Below are positions 1 to 5,393 of a DNA stretch of 5,393 nucleotides, piece after piece. The stretch covers positions 1 to 5,393 of the forward strand of contig JAUYAJ010000346.1 in NCBI GenBank assembly GCA_030693565.1, written 5' to 3'. The stretch comes from Rubrivivax sp. GTDB taxonomy: Bacteria; Pseudomonadota; Gammaproteobacteria; Burkholderiales; Burkholderiaceae_C. Under the pieces are notes generated by a model. That model saw only the letters and a list, made by a program, of their open reading frames with translations, had not been told where the DNA came from and did no database searches. The translations under genes and the position numbers were made by a program. Each line of letters opens with the position of its first letter. Position 1 is the first letter of the stretch.

Positions 1-52
1 GCCACGGGGCCAAAGACGCGGTTTTATGTGCCGAATAGCGTGCAACACCACA

Positions 53-1489
53 CTAGGCCTGCGGGATCACCAGGCGCATCGTCAGCCCCTGCGCCGAGTT
101 CTGGTGCACGCAGACCTCGCCGCCGTGCATCTCCATGACCCTGCGCACGATGGACAGGCCCAGCCCGTGGCCCAGCCCGTGGTGGGCATTCGCGCCGCGC
201 ACGCCACGCGTGAACAGGCGCGGCAGCAAGTCGGCCGCAATGCCCTGGCCTGCGTCGGTGACGTCGATCAGCAAAGCCAGCGGGTCGTCGCTGTCGGCGA
301 TGCGCACCACCACGGGACTGTCCGGCGGCGAATAGGTCAGCGCATTGATGATCAGGTTGCGCAGCGCCAGCCGCATCAGGCCCGGGTTCATCGACGCCGT
401 GCGGGTGGGCGTCGTGCGTTCGCGCTGCACGCGTTCGCGTGCAGTGGGGTTGATGTCGGCGATGGCCAGGCTGACCAGCATGTCGATGTCGGTGTCCTGC
501 CGGCTGATGGCCTCGGCGCCGCCCAGCAGCACGGCGTCGGTCAAGGTGTTGTCCAGCGCTGCCGTCACCTGCATCAGCACCGTATTGGCGCGTTGCAGGC
601 GCTGCGCGGCACGCTGGCGGTCGCTGTCATCGTCGGTCAGGCCTTCGGCCGCGCTTTGCAGTGCGGCCGAGGCGTTGTTCAGCGGTTGCCGGACTTCGTG
701 CGCCAGCGCGGTCAGCATTTCTTCGCGGCGCGCGAGCATCTGGTCGCGTTCGGCCACCAGCGCGCGCTGCTCGGCCACATGCAACTCGGTCTGAGCGCGC
801 CGCTCCTGTTCGCGCGCGAGTTCGCTGGCGCGCTGCAAGGCCTTGGCCTGCGTGCCTTCGAGTGCGATGCCGATGTAACCCAGGTTGGCGTACAGCGCGG
901 TGAGCAGGCCGGCCAGCGTTGCCAGCGCGAAGTCCAGGCTGGGGCGCATCGTGCCGGCGATCTCCCAGGTCATCGGCAATGCGGCGATGCGCAACAGCAT
1001 CGCGGCGCAGAACAGGCCGTAGGCACCGGCCAACATCGCCGCGCTGCGATAGCCCTTTCGCCGGTACAGGCACCACGACGACCAGGCCAGCGCGGCCGAA
1101 CCCGCCGCATGGCCGGTTTGCGCGACGAGCATCCGCGGCGCATCCAGCGCGCTGAACGTGACCGTGAGCGTGTACGCCAGGGACAGTGCAGCCCACAGCA
1201 GCAGCGCCGCGAACAGATGGCTGCGCAGTCCGAGTTCACGGCGCAGCGCCAGGTAGCGCAGCAAGTAGCTCGCAAAGGCCAGCAGGCCGGCACCGGCGAG
1301 CCACGGCGGTTCAAGCAGTTCAGTGCGCAGCGAGATCAGCAGGAAGCTGATCCCGAGCAGCAGCCCGCCGCCGCACCACAGCCAGACCGATCTGCGGTCG
1401 TGCTTGCTGTGCAGGATGGTCCATGCGATGAGCGGCAGAGCCGTGTAGAGCAGGCCGGCGGCCAGGAAGAGCGACTGCGGATTGAACAT
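53..1489 (-). CDS. Multi-pass membrane sensor histidine kinase
   Basis: Predicted inner-membrane sensor kinase of 478 residues that autophosphorylates on histidine and passes phosphate to a response regulator. Seen in the sequence: about seven hydrophobic segments fill residues 7-209 (roughly 7-26, 37-55, 63-82, 93-113, 122-141, 149-171, 187-209) with only short loops, so there is no large periplasmic sensor domain. A charged, Ala/Glu/Arg-rich probable coiled coil follows (about 213-258). The HisKA H-box is LAHEVRQPLNN with the phosphoacceptor at His264. The ATPase domain has an N-box (LRNLIINAL, key Asn382), G1 box DAGQGI (412-417), F-box around LF 425-426 and G2 box GHGLGLSIV (440-448), so all catalytic motifs look intact. 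No PAS, HAMP or receiver domain is visible. The ATG at 1489 is chosen because the frame extends upstream only as a shadow of dctM and the hydrophobic N-terminus begins here; no clear Shine-Dalgarno precedes it. It lies 71 nt downstream of dctM in the same direction, so co-transcription is possible. The signal sensed and the partner regulator are unknown. Confidence 0.9.
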   Translation of the reverse strand: MFNPQSLFLAAGLLYTALPLIAWTILHSKHDRRSVWLWCGGGLLLGISFLLISLRTELLEPPWLAGAGLLAFASYLLRYLALRRELGLRSHLFAALLLWAALSLAYTLTVTFSALDAPRMLVAQTGHAAGSAALAWSSWCLYRRKGYRSAAMLAGAYGLFCAAMLLRIAALPMTWEIAGTMRPSLDFALATLAGLLTALYANLGYIGIALEGTQAKALQRASELAREQERRAQTELHVAEQRALVAERDQMLARREEMLTALAHEVRQPLNNASAALQSAAEGLTDDDSDRQRAAQRLQRANTVLMQVTAALDNTLTDAVLLGGAEAISRQDTDIDMLVSLAIADINPTARERVQRERTTPTRTASMNPGLMRLALRNLIINALTYSPPDSPVVVRIADSDDPLALLIDVTDAGQGIAADLLPRLFTRGVRGANAHHGLGHGLGLSIVRRVMEMHGGEVCVHQNSAQGLTMRLVIPQA

Positions 1490-1560
1490 GGGCGTGCCGG
1501 CGTGCGGCGGGGCGGGAAGCGAAACGGTGACGGGCCCCGATTGTGGGGTGGCCGCGTGCG

Positions 1561-2850
1561 TCAGAAGTCCTTGCCGAAGATCAGGTCGGGCATGAACAAC
1601 ACGACCGCCGGCACGAAGACCAGCAAGGCCGTCACCAGCGCCACCGCCAGCAGAAAGGGCAGCGACTCGCGGGTGTATTCGCCGATCGGGCAGCGCAGGA
1701 TCGAGCACACCGCGTACATCGCCGCGCCCACTGGCGGCGTGAAGTTGCCGATGGTGGCGGCGACGATGAACACCAGGCCGAAATGCACCGGGTCGACGCC
1801 CAGCTCGCGCACCAGCGGCAGGAAGATCGGCGTCAGCATGATGATGAGCACCGCGCCGTCGACGAAGCAGCCCGCCAGCAGCACCAGCAAGACGATGAGC
1901 AGCAGCACGACCTGGGCGTTGCCGCTGATCTGCAGCACGGCGGCCGAGATCGTTTCGGGCACGCGGTCGTAGACGATGCCGTAGCCGAAGATCGCCGACA
2001 GCACGAGCAGAAACATCACGGCGCCGATGTCGACCAGGCTGCCTTCGAGCGCGGCCGCGACCTTGGCACGGTTGAGCTGCCGGTAGGCCAGCGCGCCCAC
2101 GGCCACGGCGTAGACGACGGCGAAGGCGCCGATCTCCGACGGCGTGAAGACGCCGATGCGCAGCCCCAGCAGCAAGATCACCGGGAACAGGATCGCCCAC
2201 AAGCCACCCCAGGCGACGCGACCGAGCTCGCGCGACGTCGGCCGGGCCTGGCGTTCGGGCTGGTAGCCGCGGCGCCTGGCGGTGATCGCGATGGTCAGCG
2301 CCAGCGCGGCCCACAGCATCAGCGCCGGTACGATGCCGGCGGCGAACAGGCGGCCGATCGACACCTGGCCCACCGTGCCGTAAAGGATGAAGCCGATGCC
2401 GGGCGGGATGATCGGCGTCATCAGCGAACCGAAGGACAGCACGCCGGCGGTGTAGCCGCGCGAGAAGCCACGGTCCTGCATCGCCTGGCCGAGCATGCGC
2501 GTTTGCATCGCGGCGTCGGCGATGCACGAGCCCGAGACCCCGCCCATCATCGTCGCCAGCGTGATCGACACCTGGGCCAGGCCGCCGCGCATGCGGCCGG
2601 TGAGCGCCGAGGCCAGCGCCAGCAGCCGTTCGGTGATGCCGGTGCTGTTCATGAAGTTGCCGGCCAGGATGAACAGCGGCACCGCCAGCAGCGCGAAGTT
2701 CTGCGTCTGCGTCACCGTCAGCTGGATCGGGATGGTGGCCGGCAGCTCCGGGTGCTGGACGAAAAACAGCACGCCCGAGATGCCGATGGCAAATGCCACC
2801 GGCATGCCCAGCAGCAGCAGCGCGGCAAAGGCCAGCGTGACGATCAGCAT
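1561..2850 (-). CDS. dctM: TRAP transporter large permease subunit, DctM family
   Basis: Large membrane subunit of a tripartite ATP-independent periplasmic (TRAP) transporter. In this family it forms the transport pathway and couples import of an organic acid to a sodium gradient. The product is 429 residues, the usual DctM length, and hydrophobic almost throughout with about a dozen membrane or re-entrant segments. Family motifs seen: MNSTGITERL (67-76), GGVSGSCIADAAM (103-115), the IIPPGIGFILYG loop (147-158), and in the second half DGAVLIIMLTP (331-341) followed by GVDPVHFG (351-358) and IGNFTPPVG (367-375). These paired repeats are the scaffold and solute/sodium-binding elements of the ion-transporter fold. 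The ATG at 2850 lies within the end of dctQ (shared string ATGCTGA, 7-nt overlap). No Shine-Dalgarno precedes it, so translation probably depends on coupling to dctQ. An open extension upstream of 2850 is Arg-rich and is a shadow of dctQ. The symbol denotes the family; C4-dicarboxylate specificity is not implied. Confidence 0.96.
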   Translation of the reverse strand: MLIVTLAFAALLLLGMPVAFAIGISGVLFFVQHPELPATIPIQLTVTQTQNFALLAVPLFILAGNFMNSTGITERLLALASALTGRMRGGLAQVSITLATMMGGVSGSCIADAAMQTRMLGQAMQDRGFSRGYTAGVLSFGSLMTPIIPPGIGFILYGTVGQVSIGRLFAAGIVPALMLWAALALTIAITARRRGYQPERQARPTSRELGRVAWGGLWAILFPVILLLGLRIGVFTPSEIGAFAVVYAVAVGALAYRQLNRAKVAAALEGSLVDIGAVMFLLVLSAIFGYGIVYDRVPETISAAVLQISGNAQVVLLLIVLLVLLAGCFVDGAVLIIMLTPIFLPLVRELGVDPVHFGLVFIVAATIGNFTPPVGAAMYAVCSILRCPIGEYTRESLPFLLAVALVTALLVFVPAVVLFMPDLIFGKDF

Positions 2851-3326
2851 GCGGCGGCGGCGCGCCCGGCGCCGAACTCGGCGCGCAGCTTGAGCCAGGT
2901 CGTCGTCAGCAGCAGCAGGCCGCCGAAAGGCATGCTGGCGGTGACCCAGGAGTAGCTGATCTCCGGGATGCCCTGGAAGCTGCGGCTGCGGCTGGTCCAG
3001 GCCAGCCAGGCGCCCATCACGATGACGAACAGCAAGAAGGCCGTGATCAGCGCCAGGTTGAAGAGCCGGCAAGCCCTTTGGGCGCCTGCCGGCAGGCGCT
3101 CGGTGACGAGGCCGATGGCCATCAGGCTGTCGCGCCGCCAGGCGACGTCGGCGCACATGAAGCAGGCCCAGGCGAACAAGCAGGTAGCGAGGTCGACCGC
3201 CCAGTTCACCGGGTGGCCGACCAGCCGCGCCAGGCCGCCGAAGAAGATCAGCACCACCATCGCGACGAGCAAGCTCGCCGCCACGCGCCCTTCGGCGATG
3301 CAGAAGGCCGCGTAGGCGCGCTTCAA
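2844..3326 (-). CDS. dctQ: TRAP transporter small permease subunit, DctQ family
   Basis: Small membrane subunit of the TRAP transporter, which pairs with DctM and helps dock the binding protein. The product is 160 residues, typical for DctQ, with four hydrophobic segments (about 15-35, 42-62, 92-112 and 128-146). Family-like features are NWAVDLATCLFAW (41-53), with the Trp and acidic residue at the start of the second helix, the charged turn WRRDSL (63-68), and PEISYSW (121-127) just before the last helix. The frame has no ATG near the expected N-terminus. The best start is TTG at 3326, 7 nt after the dctP stop, preceded by a weak purine-rich AAGAAGTGAG that overlaps the dctP stop. Later in-frame Met codons (from residue 23) would remove part of the first helix. 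Its end overlaps dctM by 7 nt. Gene identity is firm; the exact start is less so. Confidence 0.9.
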   Translation of the reverse strand: MKRAYAAFCIAEGRVAASLLVAMVVLIFFGGLARLVGHPVNWAVDLATCLFAWACFMCADVAWRRDSLMAIGLVTERLPAGAQRACRLFNLALITAFLLFVIVMGAWLAWTSRSRSFQGIPEISYSWVTASMPFGGLLLLTTTWLKLRAEFGAGRAAAAC

Positions 3327-3333
3327 AGCCGGC

Positions 3334-4323
3334 TCACTTCTTGCCGATTTCGCGCAGCACCGTGTTGCGCGCCTCGGTGAGCTTGAGCGCCTCGTAGGCT
3401 TTGTCGCCGGCGCGGCGGAAAGCCGCCAGATCGACGTCCTCGACCACCGTCATGCCGCGGCTCTTGAGCTGGGCCTTGACCTCGGCTTCGGACTTGAGGA
3501 TCTGGCGCGACGTCTCCTCGCCGGCGCGGTCGCACTCCTCGGTCAGCGCTTTCTGGTGCTCGGCGGGAAGACCGTCGAAAAACTTCGAGCCCACGACCTG
3601 GAAATTTACCAGCATGATGTGGCGCGTTTCGCTGGCGTACTTCAGCACCTCGTAGAAGCGGCCACCGGGGATGTTGTTGTAGACCAGTTCGACGCCGTCG
3701 ATCGCGCGCTGCTGCAGCGCCGGGTACATCTCGCCGAAAGCCATGGCCACTGGCGTGGCGCCGAGCGCACGAACCGACTCCTGCCAAATCGGCGCCGGTG
3801 GTGTGCGGATGCGCTGGCCTTTGAGGTCCTCGGGTGTGCGCACCGGCTTGTTGCTGAAGAAGTGGCGGTAGCCCTGGACCCAGCTGAAACAAACCACGCG
3901 CAAACCGTGTTTGCTGGCGAGCTCGTCCTTCCACTTGAGCATGGTCGGTGCGGCGCGCAGCTTGGTCACGTCCTCGATCGTCTCGGCGAAGTAAGGGCCG
4001 TTGACGACGGCGATGCCGGGCACGTAGTTGCCCATGCGCGCGGCATCGGTGTTCTGGCCGATGCTCGCACCCTGGCGCATCTGCTCGATGATGTCCTCTT
4101 CCTTGCCGAGCTGGGCGCTGTGGAACACCTCGATCTTCAGCCCGCCCTTGGTGCGCTCCTCGACCTTGGCGGCCCAGTTCAGGAATCCCTGGTGGTAAGG
4201 CTCCTTCGGGCCCAGCACGTGGTTGAACTTCAGTATCTGGGGTTTGGCGGCCTGGGCCAGGACGGCGGCAGGCAGTGCCAGCGCCGCGGCCAGCGCGATG
4301 CGCGCGGGGACGGAGGACTTCAT
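3334..4323 (-). CDS. dctP: TRAP transporter periplasmic substrate-binding protein, DctP family
   Basis: Periplasmic receptor that binds a carboxylate-bearing solute and delivers it to DctQ/DctM. The product is 329 residues, the normal family length. Residues 1-23 form a Sec signal peptide: basic start (Lys2, Arg8), an Ala/Leu-rich core, and probable cleavage after VLA or AQA; there is no lipobox Cys. The mature protein opens with the family-like ILKFNHVLGPKEPYHQG (30-46). The central signature LKGQRIRTP (167-175) carries Arg173, which aligns by position with the Arg that in TRAP receptors pairs with the ligand carboxylate, followed by ALGATPVAM (186-194). AIDGVE (207-212) and FYEVLKY (223-229) then lead into the C-terminal hinge helices. 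ATG 4323 is supported by the signal peptide and by AAGGGA 6 nt upstream. It is the first gene of the minus-strand operon, divergent from iclR. The ligand is unknown: carboxylate binding is family knowledge; a sugar acid or hydroxy acid is only inferred from neighbours. Confidence 0.96.
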   Translation of the reverse strand: MKSSVPARIALAAALALPAAVLAQAAKPQILKFNHVLGPKEPYHQGFLNWAAKVEERTKGGLKIEVFHSAQLGKEEDIIEQMRQGASIGQNTDAARMGNYVPGIAVVNGPYFAETIEDVTKLRAAPTMLKWKDELASKHGLRVVCFSWVQGYRHFFSNKPVRTPEDLKGQRIRTPPAPIWQESVRALGATPVAMAFGEMYPALQQRAIDGVELVYNNIPGGRFYEVLKYASETRHIMLVNFQVVGSKFFDGLPAEHQKALTEECDRAGEETSRQILKSEAEVKAQLKSRGMTVVEDVDLAAFRRAGDKAYEALKLTEARNTVLREIGKK

Positions 4324-4329
4324 CGGGAT

Positions 4330-4335
4330 TCCCTT
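4330..4335 (-). promoter_or_regulatory. Ribosome binding site of dctP
   Basis: On the minus strand the string AAGGGA ends 6 nt before the ATG at 4323. It is the clearest Shine-Dalgarno sequence of the minus-strand operon and fits strong translation of the binding protein relative to dctQ (weak site, TTG start) and dctM (no visible site). Confidence 0.7.
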
Positions 4336-4377
4336 CGATGTGGGTGGCGTGAACCTTGTCTCCTGCCAGCGCCTGGC

Positions 4378-4406
4378 TTGTCGCCGGGCGTTGGCGCTGT
4401 TAGTCT
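4378..4406 (+). promoter_or_regulatory. Candidate sigma-70 promoter for iclR
   Basis: TTGTCG (4378-4383) and TAGTCT (4401-4406) are 17 nt apart on the plus strand and would start transcription near 4413, about 30 nt before the iclR ATG. The matches are weak (4/6 and 3/6). The -10 element would occupy essentially the same bases as the opposing dctP -10, so the two promoters would compete face to face and be covered by one bound regulator. Confidence 0.2.
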
Positions 4407-4430
4407 ATCCAATGAAACACATTCATCCAA
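4402..4430 (-). promoter_or_regulatory. Candidate sigma-70 promoter for the dctPQM operon
   Basis: On the minus strand TTGGAT (4430-4425) and TAGACT (4407-4402) are separated by 17 nt and would start transcription near 4395, leaving an untranslated leader of about 70 nt before dctP. The match to consensus is moderate (3/6 and 4/6). It lies in the only AT-rich stretch of the gap and overlaps the repeats described for the operator, as expected for a regulated promoter. This is inference from sequence alone. Confidence 0.35.
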
Positions 4431-4451
4431 TGCGTCTCATCTAATGAAACA
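4403..4451. promoter_or_regulatory. Candidate IclR operator: AT-rich repeat cluster in the divergent promoter region
   Basis: Two near-identical direct repeats are visible: GTCTATCCAATGAAACA (4403-4419) and GTCTCATCTAATGAAACA (4434-4451), which differ by one inserted C and one C/T change. Both contain AATGAAAC. The first copy also starts a perfect inverted repeat, ATGAA-N5-TTCAT (4412-4426), and an 8-bp direct repeat ATCCAATG recurs at 4407-4414 and 4425-4432. TGAAAC-type half-sites are known from the IclR-family repressor KdgR, so an IclR operator is a reasonable inference. The second copy runs across the iclR start codon, which would suit autoregulation. The cluster overlaps both candidate promoters. 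Confidence 0.5.
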
Positions 4452-5262
4452 ACAAGACGAGACCGAGACCAGCCAAGCGGGGCCGGCGGGCACCCACCGG
4501 TCGCTGGAGCGCGGGCTGGCGCTGCTTGAGGCGGTGGCGGTGTCGCCGCAGCCGCTGGCGCTGGCCGACGCCGTGCGCTGCACCGGCCTGCACCGCAGCA
4601 CCGCGCACCACTTGCTGCAGGCGCTGGTGCGCAGCGGCTACCTGCGCCAGGAAGAAAGCAGCCGCGCCTATGTGCTGAGCCAGAAGCTGTTCCAGCTCAC
4701 CGGCCGGACCTGGAGCACCGAGCAGCTGGGCGAGATCGCGCGCCCCTTCCTTGAGGAATTGACCGCGCTCACCGGCGAAGGCTGCAGTGTGGCGATTTGG
4801 ATCGGCGGCCAGGTGCGCATCGCCGCCAAGCAAGAGACCGAAGGCCCGGTGCGTGTGGTGCAGGACATGGGCGGCGACCGCCCGCTGTACTGCACGGCGG
4901 TGGGCAAGGCGCTGGCCGCCTGGCTGCCAGCGGCCGAGGTGGCCGCGGTGCTCGACCGCACGACCATGGTGGCGCGCACGCCGCGCACCATCACCACGCG
5001 CGAGGCCTTCGACGCCGAATTGCGGCGCATCCGCAGCGCCGGTTATGCGATCGACGACGAAGAGCAGTTCGAAGGCCTGCGCTGCATCGCGGTGCCGGTG
5101 TTCAGCCACACCGGGCAGGTGATCGCGTCGATGTGCGTGGTCAGCCCCAAGCAGCGCATGACGCAGCAGAAGCTGCAAGCGGTGCGCGCGCCGCTGGTGG
5201 CGCAGGCGCGGCGCCTGTCCGAACGCCTGGGCCACGAACCCGCAACGGCGCCCAAGCCCTGA
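4444..5262 (+). CDS. IclR-family transcriptional regulator
   Basis: DNA-binding regulator of 272 residues, usual for the family. After a polar 17-residue tail, an N-terminal winged helix-turn-helix spans about 18-80 (HRSLERGLALLEAV at the first helix; recognition helix within GLHRSTAHHLLQALVRSGYL, 48-67; wing ending YVLSQKLFQL). The C-terminal effector-binding domain covers about 95-262 and shows the family strings YCTAVGKALAAWL (149-161) and IDDEEQFEGLRCIAVPVF (203-220), the latter matching the IclR signature region with Cys214. Family members bind small organic acids or sugar-acid catabolites and act as repressors or activators of adjacent catabolic operons. The position, divergent from dctPQM and 10 nt before an SDR gene, suggests it controls both. 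ATG 4444 is the only ATG at the right place; the upstream frame is an antisense shadow of dctP. No Shine-Dalgarno is visible and the start codon overlaps a repeat, so autoregulation is plausible. The effector is unknown. Confidence 0.95.
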   Translation: MKQQDETETSQAGPAGTHRSLERGLALLEAVAVSPQPLALADAVRCTGLHRSTAHHLLQALVRSGYLRQEESSRAYVLSQKLFQLTGRTWSTEQLGEIARPFLEELTALTGEGCSVAIWIGGQVRIAAKQETEGPVRVVQDMGGDRPLYCTAVGKALAAWLPAAEVAAVLDRTTMVARTPRTITTREAFDAELRRIRSAGYAIDDEEQFEGLRCIAVPVFSHTGQVIASMCVVSPKQRMTQQKLQAVRAPLVAQARRLSERLGHEPATAPKP

Positions 5263-5263
5263 C

Positions 5264-5268
5264 GAGGA
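5264..5268 (+). promoter_or_regulatory. Ribosome binding site of the SDR gene
   Basis: GAGGA lies 4 nt before the ATG at 5273, inside the 10-nt gap after the iclR stop. It fixes the SDR start and, with no room for a separate promoter in that gap, suggests that iclR and the SDR are co-transcribed. Confidence 0.6.
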
Positions 5269-5272
5269 CTGC

Positions 5273-5393
5273 ATGGCCCCTGACTTCAGTCTGCACGGCC
5301 GGCGCGCGCTGGTCATCGGCGGCGGCACCGGCATCGGCCGTGCCATCGCGCTCGGCCTGGCCGGCGCTGGTGCCGACGTCAGCGTGGCCGGGC
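5273..5393 (+). CDS. Short-chain dehydrogenase/reductase (SDR), N-terminal part only
   Basis: The first 40 codons of an NAD(P)-dependent oxidoreductase, cut by the window edge. The sequence shows the first beta strand (RRALVI, 10-15), the glycine-rich cofactor loop GGGTGIG (16-22) and the following helix into the second strand (ADVSVAG, 34-40), which is the Rossmann start of classical SDRs. The usual Thr of the TGxxxGIG motif is Ile15 here, a tolerated variation. The cofactor-selecting residues just after strand 2, the catalytic Ser-Tyr-Lys and the substrate loop lie outside the window, so neither cofactor nor substrate can be named. It starts 10 nt after iclR with a good ribosome binding site, so it is probably in the same transcript. 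The inferred role is oxidation or reduction of the solute imported by the TRAP system or of a derivative. Confidence 0.85.
   Translation, partial: MAPDFSLHGRRALVIGGGTGIGRAIALGLAGAGADVSVAG

Noticed and set aside
1..52. Possible gene end or start beyond the kinase stop, for example a plus-strand tail ending at TAG 36-38 or a response regulator start on the minus strand
   Set aside because: Only 52 bases are available. No ATG with a ribosome binding site is seen on the minus strand, and an 11-codon plus-strand tail cannot be identified.
1490..1560. Possible terminator between dctM and the kinase (GC-rich palindromic CGGGCCCCG at 1531-1539)
   Set aside because: The palindrome leaves no loop and has no following T-run on the minus strand, so it is not a convincing intrinsic terminator.
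26..1972. Long open frame on the plus strand (648 codons) antisense to the kinase and dctM
   Set aside because: The product is Arg/Gln/His/Ala-rich low-complexity sequence with no recognisable domain, and the opposite strand holds two clear gene families. Long antisense frames of this kind are expected in GC-rich DNA.
1490..2527. Upstream in-frame extension of the histidine kinase (346 extra codons)
   Set aside because: It is a shifted-frame shadow of dctM, rich in Arg, Ala and Gly, with no membrane segments of its own. The kinase begins with a proper hydrophobic N-terminus at 1489.
1543..2955. Plus-strand open frame of 470 codons antisense to dctM
   Set aside because: Extremely rich in Gln, Arg, His and Asp, a reading of the other strand of hydrophobic membrane codons; dctM is well supported on the minus strand.
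3556..4443. Upstream in-frame extension of the IclR protein (296 extra codons)
   Set aside because: The extension is antisense to dctP and crosses the divergent promoter region. The regulator has its normal family length when started at 4444.
4441..5346. Minus-strand open frame of 301 codons antisense to iclR and the SDR
   Set aside because: Low-complexity Arg/Gln/His-rich translation with no family resemblance; iclR and SDR motifs on the plus strand explain this region.

Overview
The window looks like the chromosome of a GC-rich (roughly two-thirds G+C by eye) proteobacterium. Gene order, codon use and protein style suggest a Burkholderiales-type betaproteobacterium; this is inferred from general resemblance, not from a database match. 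About 95% of the sequence is coding, with one informative divergent intergenic region.

Layout. From about 4323 down to 53 four genes read on the minus strand: a TRAP periplasmic substrate-binding protein (dctP-type, 4323-3334), the small membrane subunit (dctQ-type, 3326-2844, probable TTG start), the large membrane subunit (dctM-type, 2850-1561, overlapping dctQ by 7 nt) and, after a 71-nt gap, a multi-pass membrane sensor histidine kinase (1489-53). On the plus strand, facing away, are an IclR-family regulator (4444-5262) and, 10 nt later, the first 40 codons of a short-chain dehydrogenase/reductase cut by the window edge (5273-5393). The 120-nt gap between the dctP and iclR start codons holds a conspicuously AT-rich, repeat-containing stretch (about 4401-4451) that is the best candidate for the IclR operator and for both divergent promoters.

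How the parts fit. DctP would capture a carboxylate-bearing solute in the periplasm and hand it to DctQ/DctM, which import it with a sodium gradient. The IclR regulator probably controls the transporter and its own operon in response to the solute or a catabolite, and the SDR would oxidise or reduce the imported compound or a derivative. The TRAP + IclR + SDR grouping resembles sugar-acid or hydroxy-acid uptake and catabolism loci (for example YiaMNO with the IclR regulator YiaJ), but the substrate cannot be read from the sequence. The histidine kinase may be co-transcribed with the transporter; its response regulator is not in the window.

I see no RNA gene, insertion sequence, CRISPR array, attachment site or convincing intrinsic terminator. 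The window is a well-formed but fairly ordinary transport and regulation locus. The most interesting items are the repeat cluster at the divergent promoter, the unknown substrate, and a histidine kinase of unknown signal next to a TRAP operon.
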